A stretch of DNA of 64,000 nt from Siderastrea radians (taxonomy: Eukaryota > Cnidaria > Anthozoa > Scleractinia > Rhizangiidae): NCBI GenBank assembly GCA_964017195.1, contig OZ024898.1:4984482-5048481 (forward strand), read 5' to 3'. Every line of letters starts with the position of its first letter. Position 1 is the first letter of the stretch. The position numbers and the translations under genes were made by a program. Under the pieces are notes generated by a model. That model had not been told where the DNA came from. It searched no databases and worked only from the letters and a program-made list of their open reading frames with translations. Shown piece by piece: positions 44,861 through 56,372 of this stretch.

Positions 44861-45062
44861 TTTGGTTCTTGGAGTGCGAAGCACGACTTACCCCCTCCTC
44901 GTGAAATATATTTTGTCTCATACGGGACCTAGCACGCATTTGCGGTTTCTTTGAAGCTGGTGTTGTGGGTGTTGTGGTGATGTCACTGAAGTTAGGATTT
45001 TGTTGTCGAAAATTCTGTTGAATAACCTCACGATTTCTCCAGGATTTTGTGGTAGCTTATCT
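44861..45062. promoter_or_regulatory. Possible shared NAPRT/PKI promoter region
   Basis: It lies between the NAPRT start (minus) and a GTAAGTAA donor at about 45062 on the plus strand that may end a PKI untranslated first exon. No TATA box is clear. The divergent role is inference from gene order. Confidence 0.35.
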
Positions 45063-45636
45063 GTAAGTAATGCGATGATTTTATGTAATTTCAAAACTTT
45101 TTGCAGGTTGGATTAGGTCTATTAAATTCTTCTCTATTGTGCGCGGAATTTCACTTTCAATTAGCGTTGTTGCAAACCTGATTTCTTTGTATTCTCGATC
45201 GCAGATTATTTTATAACCTTAAGCTATTACAGTTCAGTTTCAAAACAATGTAGCACAAAGAAAGCCTTGGTTTGGTTTTGGCTTTTGAAAGATTAAAATT
45301 TCGCAAGCTTCAATGCAGTGCTAGCCATCCATTTATTTTGTAAAGCCCTTTGTATCTCTGCTGCATGCGTACAGTCTTGAATTTCGATCTCTCCTTTGAT
45401 TATAACCGTAAGCAAGCAAATTTTAAAATTATTTGCGCTTTGCGAATACGTTTTATCAGTGGTTTATTTTATAATCATGGTCTTGATGAACGTAAAAAAA
45501 ATATATTCCGCTGTTGTTAACAAATAATTTATAATTCAGAATCTTCCATGTTGTCATGATTGACGTCATCTACATGTATAGTGATAATAAAATTTCTAGA
45601 ATTTTAACAAACCAAACAATTTTCCATGGTCCGTTT

Positions 45637-45850
45637 GACCTTTTAAGCCTCGATAGCGAACAGTTTTAAATTTATCCTCATCATATGACTGCATTTCGAC
45701 ACATACAGGTCAGCACAGAGAATTAACAAAATGATCACCAAAAACGAACTGTCTTGATGTTGTAACAAGTTCTCCCAAGCAATACTCAACAAAATGCATG
45801 GAGAGCAGTAGAGAGAATATGTACAAGGGTGCTGGGGCTTCAAGTGTAAC
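45637..45850. mobile_element. MITE, decayed TTAACCCTTTAAGCCC family
   Basis: CCTTTTAAGCCTCGATAGCG at the left and GCTGGGGCTTCAAGTG at the right. The interior shares ATGATCACCAAAAACGAACTGTC-like sequence with the 8247 copy (quoted in part). It lies upstream of the PKI coding exon. Confidence 0.5.
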
Positions 45851-45967
45851 AAAATCATAAATATAAAAAACTACACAACTACTGCAAGCAGAAACTAAAA
45901 TTTTTCAGGTCAGACTTAAAAAAAGAAATCAAAAAATCACATCTGTATTTGGAGGATTGCATCTGCC

Positions 45968-46265
45968 CTTAGAGTCGATTTAGACAGTATGATTTTTGCT
46001 TACAGCTGTTGTATGTGACTTGCTCACGTCATGTCTGCAACACGAATAGTGTCCTCTAAATCAGAGGTACAACATCTTTACGGCGGTTGCACACAACAGG
46101 AAATGTGTCATAGGATTTTGAAACATGTTTTAATACTCTGAAAGTCATAGCCACAATCAAAATGTTGGTACATATCACAAGTCATTTACAATCTTTACTT
46201 GCGGCACGCACTTGTTGCATACAACTTTTGTAAGCGAAAATCGTATCGTCTAAATTGGCCGTTAA
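45968..46265. mobile_element. MITE, GATTTAGACAGTATGATTTT family
   Basis: The left GATTTAGACAGTATGATTTT pairs with the inverted right AAAATCGTATCGTCTAAATT. It is about 300 bp and ends about 110 bases before the PKI coding exon. Confidence 0.75.
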
Positions 46266-46376
46266 GTTCTAACAAATTTATACTAAGGCGAAAAAAATAT
46301 ATTTCTATTTGAAGGAAATTTATGTATGAAAACGTGAGGAAATTCATTTATATTTATTTTTCTTTTTAATCTTAGG

Positions 46377-46607
46377 ATGGCAGAATGTGGCACGTCAGAG
46401 TGTGGCATGGCTATAGATGACTTTGTAAGGACCGGGCGTACTGGTCGTCGTAATGCTCTTCCTGACGTACTTGCTATGGGGCATGCAAATGTGACAACAG
46501 CAGGTCTGTCTGAGGTCCTAGAACATTTCACCATTGGCTCTTCAGAACAGACAAATAATGGTGCAGAAAACTCACAGGTGCAACCACAGGCAGAAAAAAT
46601 GGAATAA
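46377..46607 (+). CDS. cAMP-dependent protein kinase inhibitor (PKI family)
   Basis: A 76-residue protein in one coding exon, entered through TTTTTAATCTTAG just before the ATG. Residues 14-33 (DDFVRTGRTGRRNALPDVLA) match the PKI inhibitory segment: an aromatic anchor (Phe16), the basic cluster GRTGRRN and Ala27 at the phospho-acceptor position, so it acts as a pseudosubstrate for the PKA catalytic subunit. Residues 44-53 (LSEVLEHFTI) fit the spacing of the PKI nuclear export signal. The C-terminus is polar. Length matches the vertebrate PKI proteins (about 75 residues). An upstream untranslated exon is likely near 45000. It is head to head with NAPRT. Confidence 0.9.
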   Translation: MAECGTSECGMAIDDFVRTGRTGRRNALPDVLAMGHANVTTAGLSEVLEHFTIGSSEQTNNGAENSQVQPQAEKME

Positions 46608-48790
46608 GAATCAGTTGATATTATTGTTTGGTAGCTTATTTTGAAACCAACAAGCCCATGGTCTTGGGAAATGCCATTGGAAACACTGTTACTTGACCTG
46701 GTTGAAATAACCAAATGGATGTCATGTTTTGATTTTTTCACAACATTGGGGGAAAAAAGAGAAAGGAAGAAAGCCAGATCATCTAACTTTAATGACAAAT
46801 CAAAAGGTGACCTTGTGGGCTTGCCAGAGGATATTACCATGGCAACATTGTCGACATGCAAATTGAAGCAACCGAGTAGCAAAACACGGAAAACAGGATT
46901 TGCTTGGCTTTGAAAAAACCACCAGGGGAAAAGAGTCACACTTATTTGCCTGAAAATTTGACTTTATTGTTTCTTTTATTACAGATAAACAAATAACTAC
47001 AAGCACAAACACTAATGTAAAAATACTTGTATATAATACACATAAATTAATTATTAAAGTATTTAGCTGAGATTAGTTTTTCCTGTGTGCTTTATTAACT
47101 ATGCCATTGAAAGTTCCATTTCTTTACAGTGTATATATTCAAAACTTGATTGCTGTGCCCACACCTCCTAACTTTTTTATTACCCGGCAGACTTTACTTT
47201 GTAGTCCAGATTTTTCACTTTCATTTTAAAAAAGTTTGAGCACAGGAAGTGCAAGTAGTCAGGGTTTTTATAGAGTCTGGAAAAGTATGGAAATCTCAAA
47301 ACTTGTTTTCCGGGCCTGGAAAGAGTACAGAATTTTAACTTTTACTCTGAAAAAAGGATAATTGTGTCCAAGCTGCTTAGTTGCTAAAATCTTTGTCAAT
47401 TCTGAGAGGGTTCAACATAAGTTTGGAGGGATGCCGGGCAGGATTTAAAACTGTGAAGGGATTTTCCAGATACTGTGAATTTTAGGGTCGGGATACAAGG
47501 CAAAACTACCATGGTGGGAAGCTGAAAGTGCTGTCTATTACATGTAATAAGTGAACTGTATTTACTACTTAGTTTGTCACAATCAAGGGACGACAATGTA
47601 TGTTAACCCTTTCACTCCCAAGAGTGTCCAAAATGAGAATTCAAGACAAATCCCAAATTTCATTGTGTAAAATACTTAATACCTTGTGAAAGTACTGCTA
47701 AAAAGGTTTCATTTGAATGGTCATACCATAGGATTTCATCAACAGACTCAAAAGTAAGAACCACTTTAAATAAATGTCTCTATAACTGTCTCTGGGAGTG
47801 AAAGGGTTAAATACAAGTCCCTGATGGGAGACGAAACCATGACCTCCCTCTCACAAGTTGACTGTTCTAATCACTGAGTTTGAGGAAGACTGCAGGCAAT
47901 CTAACCATCATACTAGATTCTTATGAATACATTTTGAAAGCGGGTCTTGGTCGGAAAAGTACTGAAATCTCCATAATAATAATAATAACTTTATTAACGT
48001 GTCAAAACTGTAGTAGCTGAGGGGAAAAGTCCCCTCTACTAATTGTGGACACCTAACCTGCCTAACTAAAAACGTAATAAAAATATATAAAATGGAAAAT
48101 ATTTATATACATTTAAAAAGCCTAATTACAACAATTAACTAAACTAAAAAAACTGTAAAATCTGTTTCTTCAACTATATTAAAATATAAAAATAAAAATT
48201 ATGTTAGCAAAACACAGCAAAAAATTCATGACCCTGGTCAGGTTCTTACATGTACCATGCCAAAGCAAATAAGAAAAAGGATTCTGACTGGTGTGTGAGA
48301 GCTGGTTAGGTCATGAATCTGTGGTGTGAAATGGGATTGAAAAAGCCCTTTTTGGACACCCGCATTGTATCAGACAAGCTTTGGAGACTGCTTGAATAGT
48401 TTTGGAATTCCTTTCAGCAAAATGCACTAAAGGTTAAGTACTAATTTTGAAACCTAACAAACTGCATAACTAAGTATGTAATAAAAAGTAAGCAGGAGCA
48501 CATTCCCCGGAGACGGACCAGCTCTGATGTATTCTTGGATTGGCCTTTTTCGCAACTGGGTCATTTTTAGACAATCCTCGATTCTCTCAAGTTACCATTA
48601 AGAAACTATGGGTGATCTTCGGACGTTTTCGGGTCATCTTCGGGAACATTCGGAAGGCTGCAGGTCATCTGAAAAAAACCCAGGCTGAGAAAAAGCTGTC
48701 TCACAAATGCAGAGTGGAAGCTGTACTCTCCGAGAAATGGACCATAGAAGTAAGATGCCACGAGAGATAGCTAATAGCTGTAGTGATTTG
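46608..48790. other. Spacer between PKI and aquaporin; holds MITE, SINE and LINE tails
   Basis: It includes the PKI 3' untranslated region, probably to about 47080. Then come a TTAACCCTTTCACTCCC MITE (47603-47810) and a tRNA-like SINE scrap (about 47815-47885). A LINE-type tail follows in reverse (about 47965-48200, TAATAATAATAACTTTATTA). No further gene is seen. Confidence 0.5.
47603..47810. mobile_element. MITE with TTAACCCTTTCACTCCC ends
   Basis: TTAACCCTTTCACTCCCAAG at the left is matched in inverse by GGGAGTGAAAGGGTTAA at the right. Confidence 0.85.
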
Positions 48791-51645
48791 CTACTGTAAG
48801 ATGGGTTCTTCATGGTCGTCTTCCTCAGGAGCTGGGTGCTGCCGATAATCACGCCACTTGAACAACAAACCGTGAAGAAATGCTGCCAACAAAGATGCCA
48901 AAACAGGTCCAGCCCAGTACACCTGACAAATAAAATAAAAAGGTGCCTAAAGCAAGATGGATCCGATCAGGTTGGTCTCCGGGCAACCAACCGCTGAGAA
49001 ACCTAAAAACTGAGTAGAGCTGTATTAACAGTCTAAGACTGGCGCAACTTCTTAACGGGAGGAGAAGTTTAAAACACTAAGGCAAGTGCGTGCACTTAGC
49101 ACAGACACAATCTTTTTGCTCTCCACTTGGTAGAGGAGAGGGAGTCAGTCAATCGGGAAAAAGGAGGTCTCTGGTTTCCAGCTCCATTTTTTTCTCGAAA
49201 ACAACTCAAAGGTTTACCAGTTTTAAAACTCCTAATTTCTTACCCAATGATCATTCCAAGTGTTTGTAAGGACAGCAGGAGCGAAAGACCTCGCTGGATT
49301 CACACCACAGCCAGTTATAGGCAACTATAAGACAATGGCAAATGCAACAACTGATCAATCCTTCGAGCCCCAGTTATGAGATACAGAGGGCTGAGGAGTG
49401 GGTAACTGTTTTTCAAAAATATTTAAGTGTTTCGTATTTATTGAGCACTACTCCGATATTTTCCTTTTAACAAACTCATGCGACATGCCCTACCCAATTA
49501 TATATGACTGGAGTAAACCATGCTTTATTCAGTTCTCAGGTTTAAAACCAATCGTGAACTGGGTTGCTAGCGTTTTTCCCTTCGCTTTGCACTTGTTTCT
49601 TTTTCGTTCTGAGTTCCAAATCGTTGATTGCAATTGTGATGGTTACCCTGATTGGTTTTCTCAGACACGTCTGATTTTACGGCATTATTTGAAAAGGCGT
49701 TCTAAATTGCTTATGATGGGATCTGATTTTGATCAGATTTTCTGAACATCTCGGAGCTAACGCTCTCCTAGAATTAAAGACAGCAAACAGTTGATTTTAT
49801 TTTTGTTTCAAGGTATCACTTTAATTTATAAAAAAAAAAATCGTTATTTTAGCGTACCGCGATAAGGTAGCACAGAGTAACGACCACGCCTAATGCTGCG
49901 GCTGTCCCATAATCCCTGCGTGCCGCGTCTTTGTTAGCATCGATGGACGCCAGCATAGTAAGCACCAGTAGAAATGACGTAATCAGCTCCACTCCGAAGG
50001 CCTGGACACCAGTAACATCCTTTGCTGGGATGGTCGCCCCAAGGTTCCCTCGGGCGTGCTGAGGACTGATGGCCATTACAATCCCTGAGCCGGTTATAGC
50101 TGGGAAACGCATAAAAGAATTCAAAAAGCAAGCGGAAATTCGTCACATCAGCCTGAAAGAGGAAGCACTGAATGGAGAAAGTTTGGTTTCGTAAATTTCG
50201 AATATCGTTTCACAAGCATGCTGGTTTCGATCCACAAATGTGAATGTTTTCTTAGCACATACCAGTGTTGTTTAGGATAGGACATTTATTGCTAATATAG
50301 GGAAAAAAAATAAAATGATTTTTCGAGGGACAATAAAAGTCAATTAACAGCGACACGACCAACAACAAATGTACAGTTAAAATAGAGGGTACGTGTTTGC
50401 TGGGTGGATATCTTCTGTAGAACACTTTTCATGAACCTAGTTTCCGTCTTTCAAAGAAACCCACGAGTCCTATCGCTTTTTAGTTCCTTTGGGAGGCGAA
50501 ACGCCAACATAAATAAAGCTACCAAAGCTTTAAAAATATGCTAAACGATTATTCCTAGACGAGAAAAGTACTGTGTACTACCGCAAATACACGCTAAGTA
50601 AACCATTTCCCAATCTCGTGTGCTGTCTAGTACTACAAAAAAGGCAGCAGTTTCGATGAATGCACATTACGGTGCAATGCGGCCCACTCGCAAGAGGTCC
50701 GGATCAGAAATCAAGATCAATCAGGATCTTATTTTGTTACGGAAAACGAGGGACTTAACGCAACGAAATAAATGATAAGATGAAAGAAGGGAACGAGAAA
50801 AAAATCTTGAGTTTTCTGCTTTTGTCTTCATTTATTTATTTATTTATTTATTTATTTTTTTGTTGTTCATATCCGGAACGGGTACGTAACAATGCATATC
50901 CCCTACCTCCAAACATTTGCGCCAAGAAAGAGCAAACCATACGAATCAAACCAGCATCCCTTGTGATGAATGCAGCCAAAGAAACGGCTGGGTTAGCGTG
51001 CACAAGCGGCAAACTCACAGATCTGAAAGCCTGAATTGAAGACGCTGTGCAAAGCCCGGCAGCGAGTGCTTGTTGGAAAATGGTCGGCGCACCTTCCCAT
51101 CTCAAAGCGGAACCAGAGACAGCAAACATGAAAAACAACGTAGCGAGGTACTCTGCGAGTATGGCTAGCCAGAAGTCGACGTAAAAAGCTTCATTTAGGC
51201 CAACTAAAATAGAGAACAAAAACTCAATTGTGCATAAACTTTGCTGGTAGTTTGTTCAAACGAGAACAAGAGTTGACGAGACGGAGTTCAAAATGCGAGT
51301 CGCTCTCTTTCTGCAAACCTAAAAGTTTCATGCGTTGCCGTCGGCGTCCATGCGTTCTCAGCGAGTTTAAATCTTCTCGAACGCCCACTAGAAACGCTCT
51401 TGAGAGTTTAAGCTCTCGCTATCTGGTTTGACGGCCACTTTTGTGCGCGCTTGTATCTTGTCCTGCACACGGGCCCACTCAATTTGAATTTGTTTGCAAG
51501 TTGATCAGAACTTTCGTCACTATCAGTCTCGTTGTAAAAATAAAAATAAGATAAAATAACGGCTTTTGCGTACTATTATTTCTAAGATCTAAATCAGAGT
51601 ATCACGAGAGGGATTACCTCGTGGCAAGGGAAACCTCCTGGCCAT
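48791..51645 (-). CDS. Aquaporin, classical water-channel type
   Basis: A six-helix membrane channel for water. Five minus-strand exons (51618-51645, 50907-51203, 49858-50099, 49244-49324, 48791-48922) join in phase to 259 residues, the usual length. Both pore boxes are present: HANPAVSLA (Asn80) and [11 protein letters not shown] (Asn198, selectivity Arg201). Cys195 corresponds to the mercury-sensitive cysteine of AQP1. By hand alignment the selectivity-filter His of AQP1 is replaced by Tyr in TLCYLIAL, which could alter what passes. Exon 1 encodes MARRFPLPR, chosen because its GAGGTAAT donor gives the needed phase. The exon 3 acceptor at 50100 was chosen because the upstream alternative reads into a stop. 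The C-terminal tail is acidic (PEEDDHEEP). Confidence 0.93.
50829..50860. repeat. (TTTA)n microsatellite
   Basis: About seven TTTA units in the aquaporin intron between exons 2 and 3. Confidence 0.95.
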
Positions 51646-52492
51646 TTTCGTTCGCTTTTTGTTGTGATTCTTTCCCGTAGCGACTCTGCTATTTGTTACG
51701 CGCATTCCACTGCATAGTAAATCAAACAATGTTCCATCAAGAAACAGTAAATGTGACAATAAACCAATTTGTGCTTTGTCAACAAATAGCGCAGCCGGGT
51801 TCAAATAACATCTTTATGTTATTGTGTTTTAAAAAATAGCGCCCTTGATCATTTAAGCAACTGCGTAACACCAGGTGAATTTTGTTTCCAGAAGGAGTTA
51901 TCAGCAATTTAGTTGGGGGTATAATTTTTCCCTGGAAGCTACGTAACTCTTGGATATTTTAGGAGAGCCTTGGATGTTTTTTTTTTTTTGGGGGGGGGGG
52001 GAGGGGGTACAGCCCACAGCCGGAGACACTAACCCAATTTCAGAACTATATCCTTAAATTTTATTGTCAATTTAGGTCAAAGATGGCAAAAATGTATAAA
52101 CCTTATACCATTTACTGTCCGAAACGGGAAACAACCTGTAGCTAGATCGTTTGACGCTGTAGAATACTTGCACACGTTAATATAAGATGGCATTGCTTCC
52201 TCTCTGGGGAAAGGAAAGATTTCGCGCAATCCTGTCAATTTTTAACCAAGGCCTCGAAGACCGTTTTCCTTTTGGTCAGCACCAACCTGAAGGAAACCTG
52301 GGCGTTTAGCCAACACAGAAAAACGCGAGGGGACTGAGCACTCATAGTGGGAACGTCTACCGTTGTGCAACCAGATCGCTGATCTCAGTAAATGCAGTTT
52401 ATACACTGGTTCAACATCTGTTTTTTTTTTTTTTTTGTATTTTAATATTTTAATTTAATATTAGTAGTTTCTTACATCTTACAATACATATA
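51646..52492. other. Upstream of the aquaporin; simple repeats only
   Basis: Probable aquaporin promoter region, then a T13-G12 junction near 51979-52003 and a T16 run near 52420. No gene recognised. Confidence 0.5.
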
Positions 52493-52635
52493 TCTTATTA
52501 GACGGTTTAGTGTGTAGTATCGTGGGATATTTTTACGAGTCGCGCCGTATTTTGGCGAGCCCGTAGGGCGAGTCAAAATACAAGAGACGAGTAAAAATAT
52601 CCCACGATACTACACACTCAACCGTCTAATAAGGG
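52493..52635. repeat. 143-bp near-perfect palindrome
   Basis: Arms of about 68-70 bp meet with almost no loop (turn at CCCGTAGGG). Arm core: GTGTGTAGTATCGTGGGATA then TTTTTAC. It differs by a few bases between arms. It abuts the decayed element at 52638. Confidence 0.9.
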
Positions 52636-52637
52636 AT

Positions 52638-53541
52638 TTATTATTCAACTTAGCTACAAAATGGAAAAGTGGTTTATAAACTGTCTGAGTTGCGTGACAA
52701 ACTAACGTGACTTCTGAGCAGCGAGTGAGCGAGCCAGCGGGGTCAGGTTTCGCGCGCTTGACGTGAGGTTGTTGTTGATTGGTCAAAAACGAAAACTTGT
52801 CAAACCTGTCAATCGAGCGAAGTGTAGGGATTTTATTTCAAACTTGCAAGGAAAACAAAGATGGAACAAGGCAAAACTGAATTATTTTCGGGTTTACAGT
52901 TAGATGAACAACAATGTTCTTGGTCACCGAGTAAAACTACGAAAAGAAAGAACTCGACAGAACAAACAGAACTCGAAAGTCAAGTCAAACAAAGTTAAAC
53001 AGCACTTCAAGCTCAGTCATCTTCGTCCGAATCACTAACCACGGGTCGTTTTGGAAGAGATAGCGGTGGAGATTTCTGACCGACAACAATTATGCATTTG
53101 TTGAAGACAGCTCCTGAGGAAAGATGGGTTCTGTTTCCTGACTTTGACAAACAAATGACATAAAAGATTGTTAAGTTCCTCGGCGGGAATTTCTTCAGTG
53201 GCCCTTGTTTCTGTAACGGACTTGAGGTCAGTTTTTGTCTTTTCTGTTGTATTTTAATACGTTTCGATTTTCTTCAATAAATAAAGAAATTTCACTGTCG
53301 TCTAGGTCATTGCTTGTCTCTAGGATCTCGTTTTCGTTAAAAACCTCAAAATTTGGTAAGCATTCATTGTTTTCTTCCGGAAAACGACTGTTTCGGCCAT
53401 TTTTTCATCGTTCACCTTGTAAGCCTAATGCCTGACGCGGCATTTGTAGAAAACCTGTCAAACCGGTCTTCTGGAGTACAAATACCGTCGGATATTTGTA
53501 CTCGTTTTGGGTGTTATTTGTACTCTACTGAATGCAGTTGA
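52638..53541 (-). pseudogene. Decayed KIAA1958-like (Crypton-type) element fragment
   Basis: Minus-strand pieces in shifting frames read FNENEILETSNDLDDSEISL, then EEIPAEELNNLLCHLFVKVR and KQN, the style of KIAA1958/DUF3504 proteins, which derive from tyrosine-recombinase transposons. TTTATTATTCAACT at the left end is inverted at the right end (AGTTGAATAATAAA). Stops and frameshifts break it. A 45-codon plus-strand open frame from 52861 (MEQGKTELFSGLQLDEQQCS) is unexplained. Confidence 0.55.
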
Positions 53542-53639
53542 ATAATAAACACTATTATTTACATACACGTACAAAAGACTACACGCATATTGCAAGTACA
53601 GGAGACCCTTTACCTGGTTCGTATTCTAAATTACAACTT

Positions 53640-55515
53640 TCAAAAAAAAGAAATACATAACTTATAACTTATATTATGCGCAGTACAGGACAGTTTTGTA
53701 CGCTTTTTACACCTCGATATACCTGCCCCATTTTTTGCATGGATTAGCCATTTATTACTAGATTTAGCAATACTGGTTTCAAGTTGATAAATTTTCTTTA
53801 CTTGAGCCTTAAATGTAATAATAGATGGTATAACCTTAATACATCTACACCAATATATGTTTCTTTGCAATTAACAAAATGTGGTTGACAAACAAATCCT
53901 CTTCGTCGGTTATGCCTAACATTATATCTTTAAGAGAAAAGGATTTAATTTGAATATTCTGCTGGCCCATCCATTTTATAACTTCTCCCCAAAACTTCTC
54001 GGTATAGTGGCAAGTTGAAAAGATATGTTCGAGAGATTCGTCTGCCTTCCCTCAAAAGGAGCAGGCTGGAGATGATGTTAGTCCAACTTTGCTTAGGAGG
54101 ACATTTGTTGCAAGACGTCTGTTGAGAAGTTTATATTGAAATTCCCGCGATTTTGTGTCCAAAGCAACAAAGCGTTGTATTTAAGTTGAGCTGTAGGTGG
54201 AGTAATGATTCTATTTCGGAGTTCCTTGTAAATAGTCTTCGAAACAGCTTTAGAAATTGCCCGTTTAACTGTAACTGGGTTTGATTTTGTAAGTTGAAGG
54301 GCTCGATATCACTATAATTGTACGTTCTTAGAAATCTACGCCATTCTGCAGGAAGGGCATCAATTACACAACAAATTTTAAATACGTCTAACGGAGAGAT
54401 ATTAAATTCCCTAAACTTATGTCTTGTTGTGAGCTCGTTATCTTCGAAGACCAGGTCTCCTAATCTAAGTATACCCTTATCTGCAAGTCTATCATTGTAA
54501 ACTGATTTTCCATCAATACAGATAGCTTTATTGTTCCACAGGACAATTTTTGAAAAGTCACCACCAGTGAGGTTGTTTGCAATATCTTGCCTTGCCGTCG
54601 AGCATTCTGCAAAATATTTTAAACATTCTTTATAAAAAATTGGAAGTTTGACGGGCAATTTGTTTACATCAAAGTCACAACATAGAATAAACTTGCGACA
54701 AACAGGTTTTAAATAATGCAGTAAAATCGTTTTCCAGTTGCTGGGTTGTTTACTTGCGAGTCTTTTACAACAAAGAATTCTCTGGGTTTTTATAATTGAG
54801 TCGAGGTGTGGGGCTTTGAGTCCGCCATCTTTGACCTCGCTCACAAGAGCAAGACGTTTGACTTTGTCTCTTCCTTTCCAAATAAAGTTAAAAATGATTT
54901 TATTAGCTTCGTTAACAAATTCTTTATCTAAACAAATCATACTCGCGCGGTATAGGAATACTGGGATAATAAACGTTTTAACTATTTGAATTCTGCCGAT
55001 AAGGGTTAAATCTCTCCACCTCCATATTTTTAACTTTTTCTTAATAGAGTCGATCAATTCATCAAAATTTAGCTTTTGTTTAGTTCATTGTCATATGTGA
55101 AGTAGATTACGAGGATTTTGAGAGCTTTTTTAATCTTTATACAGTTACGAAGGTTAAGGTCGAGGGATTAATTTCTGGAGTTTCCAAGTAACATAATTTC
55201 TGATTTGTCACGATTTGTCAGAGCACTCTCCTTCAGCTTCTATTATTAAGTAGCGCCCTTCATTATCGGCACTGACAGAGTTTAATTTGAAATCTAAATC
55301 ACTCCTTACTAGGGCCATTACTCCACAGCTACGATTAGTACCGTGTGAAAAGAAGAGCTTACCTTGCCATTGTGTTTTCCAGATGTCTTCAACTTCCACC
55401 GTGCTGTATGTTTCTTGTAGAAATACAATGTCATATTTGCGTTCATTTAACCACATAAAAAGAGCCTTTCTTTTCTTTGTAGACCGAATCCCTCGAACAT
55501 TTAATGAAAGAAGTT
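53640..55515 (-). pseudogene. L1-type LINE with internal deletion
   Basis: The 5' part (55515 down to about 55215) encodes an apurinic-type endonuclease start: LLNVRGIRSTKKRKALFMWL then NERKYDIVFLQETYSTVEVE. It joins straight to the end of the reverse transcriptase (NYVTWK in a shifted frame, then SIKKKLKIWRWRDLTLIGRI). The C-terminal region follows: a 308-codon open stretch 54131-55057, then frameshifted SPACSF and GKADESLEHIFSTCHYTEKF. The catalytic reverse-transcriptase core is gone, so it is dead. It lies in the gap upstream of ZnT. Confidence 0.85.
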
Positions 55516-56372
55516 TAAAAGCAGCATATTCCTTCTCGAATGGAACAATTGATCATGAGATGGAATTGAAAGACTGCGCAAAAATGCGAAAAAAGGTAAA
55601 AGAGTGAAAAGAAAGTGAATTTATAATCTACCCGAGGTCTTTTGGGTCGCACGTTTTCAACATATTTAACACAAGACAACAAGACAAAAGAAGCTTACAC
55701 ACTAACACTGAACATAATAAGAGGCAGCAGATATTTTGTATCTGTGGCGCTGCCTTAGGAATTCGAGGCTATTCATATGTATAATACCATGGTCACCCCA
55801 ATCCCTCACATCTGTTGATTTTCAAACGTTTTCAGGTCTTCTTGAGGGCTATTATTTTTGTTGCTTTTTTGATGCATTTAGGGACCTTGCAAGAGTTCAA
55901 ATGATCTCTAGGCTCTGTAGGTCATCTTTCCCATTCCCATTGAAAGCTACTTTCTTCCCAGTCCCAGTCGCCAAATCCCAGCCCCAGTGCCTCAAATCCC
56001 ATTTTCCCAGTGCTAAAATGGGCATATTCCAGTTCTCATTTTACCCCTTCAGGACCTTCCTCTTAACAATTTAGATTTTATTTCTTTGCGCTTGTGATTT
56101 TCATACGCTGTCTCACAAGTTTCAGCGACCGCGAGAAAGAGTTGCTTGAAATTGTTTCGCAATAATTTTTCTAAATAAGATTGCCTTTTTTAATTTTATT
56201 TTTAATTGGGCCACTTAATTGCTATTGTTTCATGAAAAGGCTCATTCCCTCTGTCTATGCGTGAGCTTCACTTGACGTGCATAGCCATTACAGATCGCGA
56301 AACCACAACAGGTACCAGTACAAGTTGTCAACGTCCTCAGTCCTGTCTTGTTTTCCATAGTAGCATAAGAAA
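55516..56372. other. Region upstream of the first recognised ZnT exon
   Basis: May include the ZnT promoter and an unfound N-terminal exon. A plus-strand frame from about 56261 is open for 37 codons but is out of phase with ZnT. A CCCAGTCCCAGTCGCCAAAT-like C-rich stretch lies near 55950-56010. Confidence 0.4.

Noticed and set aside
50100..50146. Longer aquaporin exon 3 starting at the CTTTCAG near 50153
   Set aside because: Both possible phases run into a stop before the conserved region; the CCCAG at 50100 joins cleanly.
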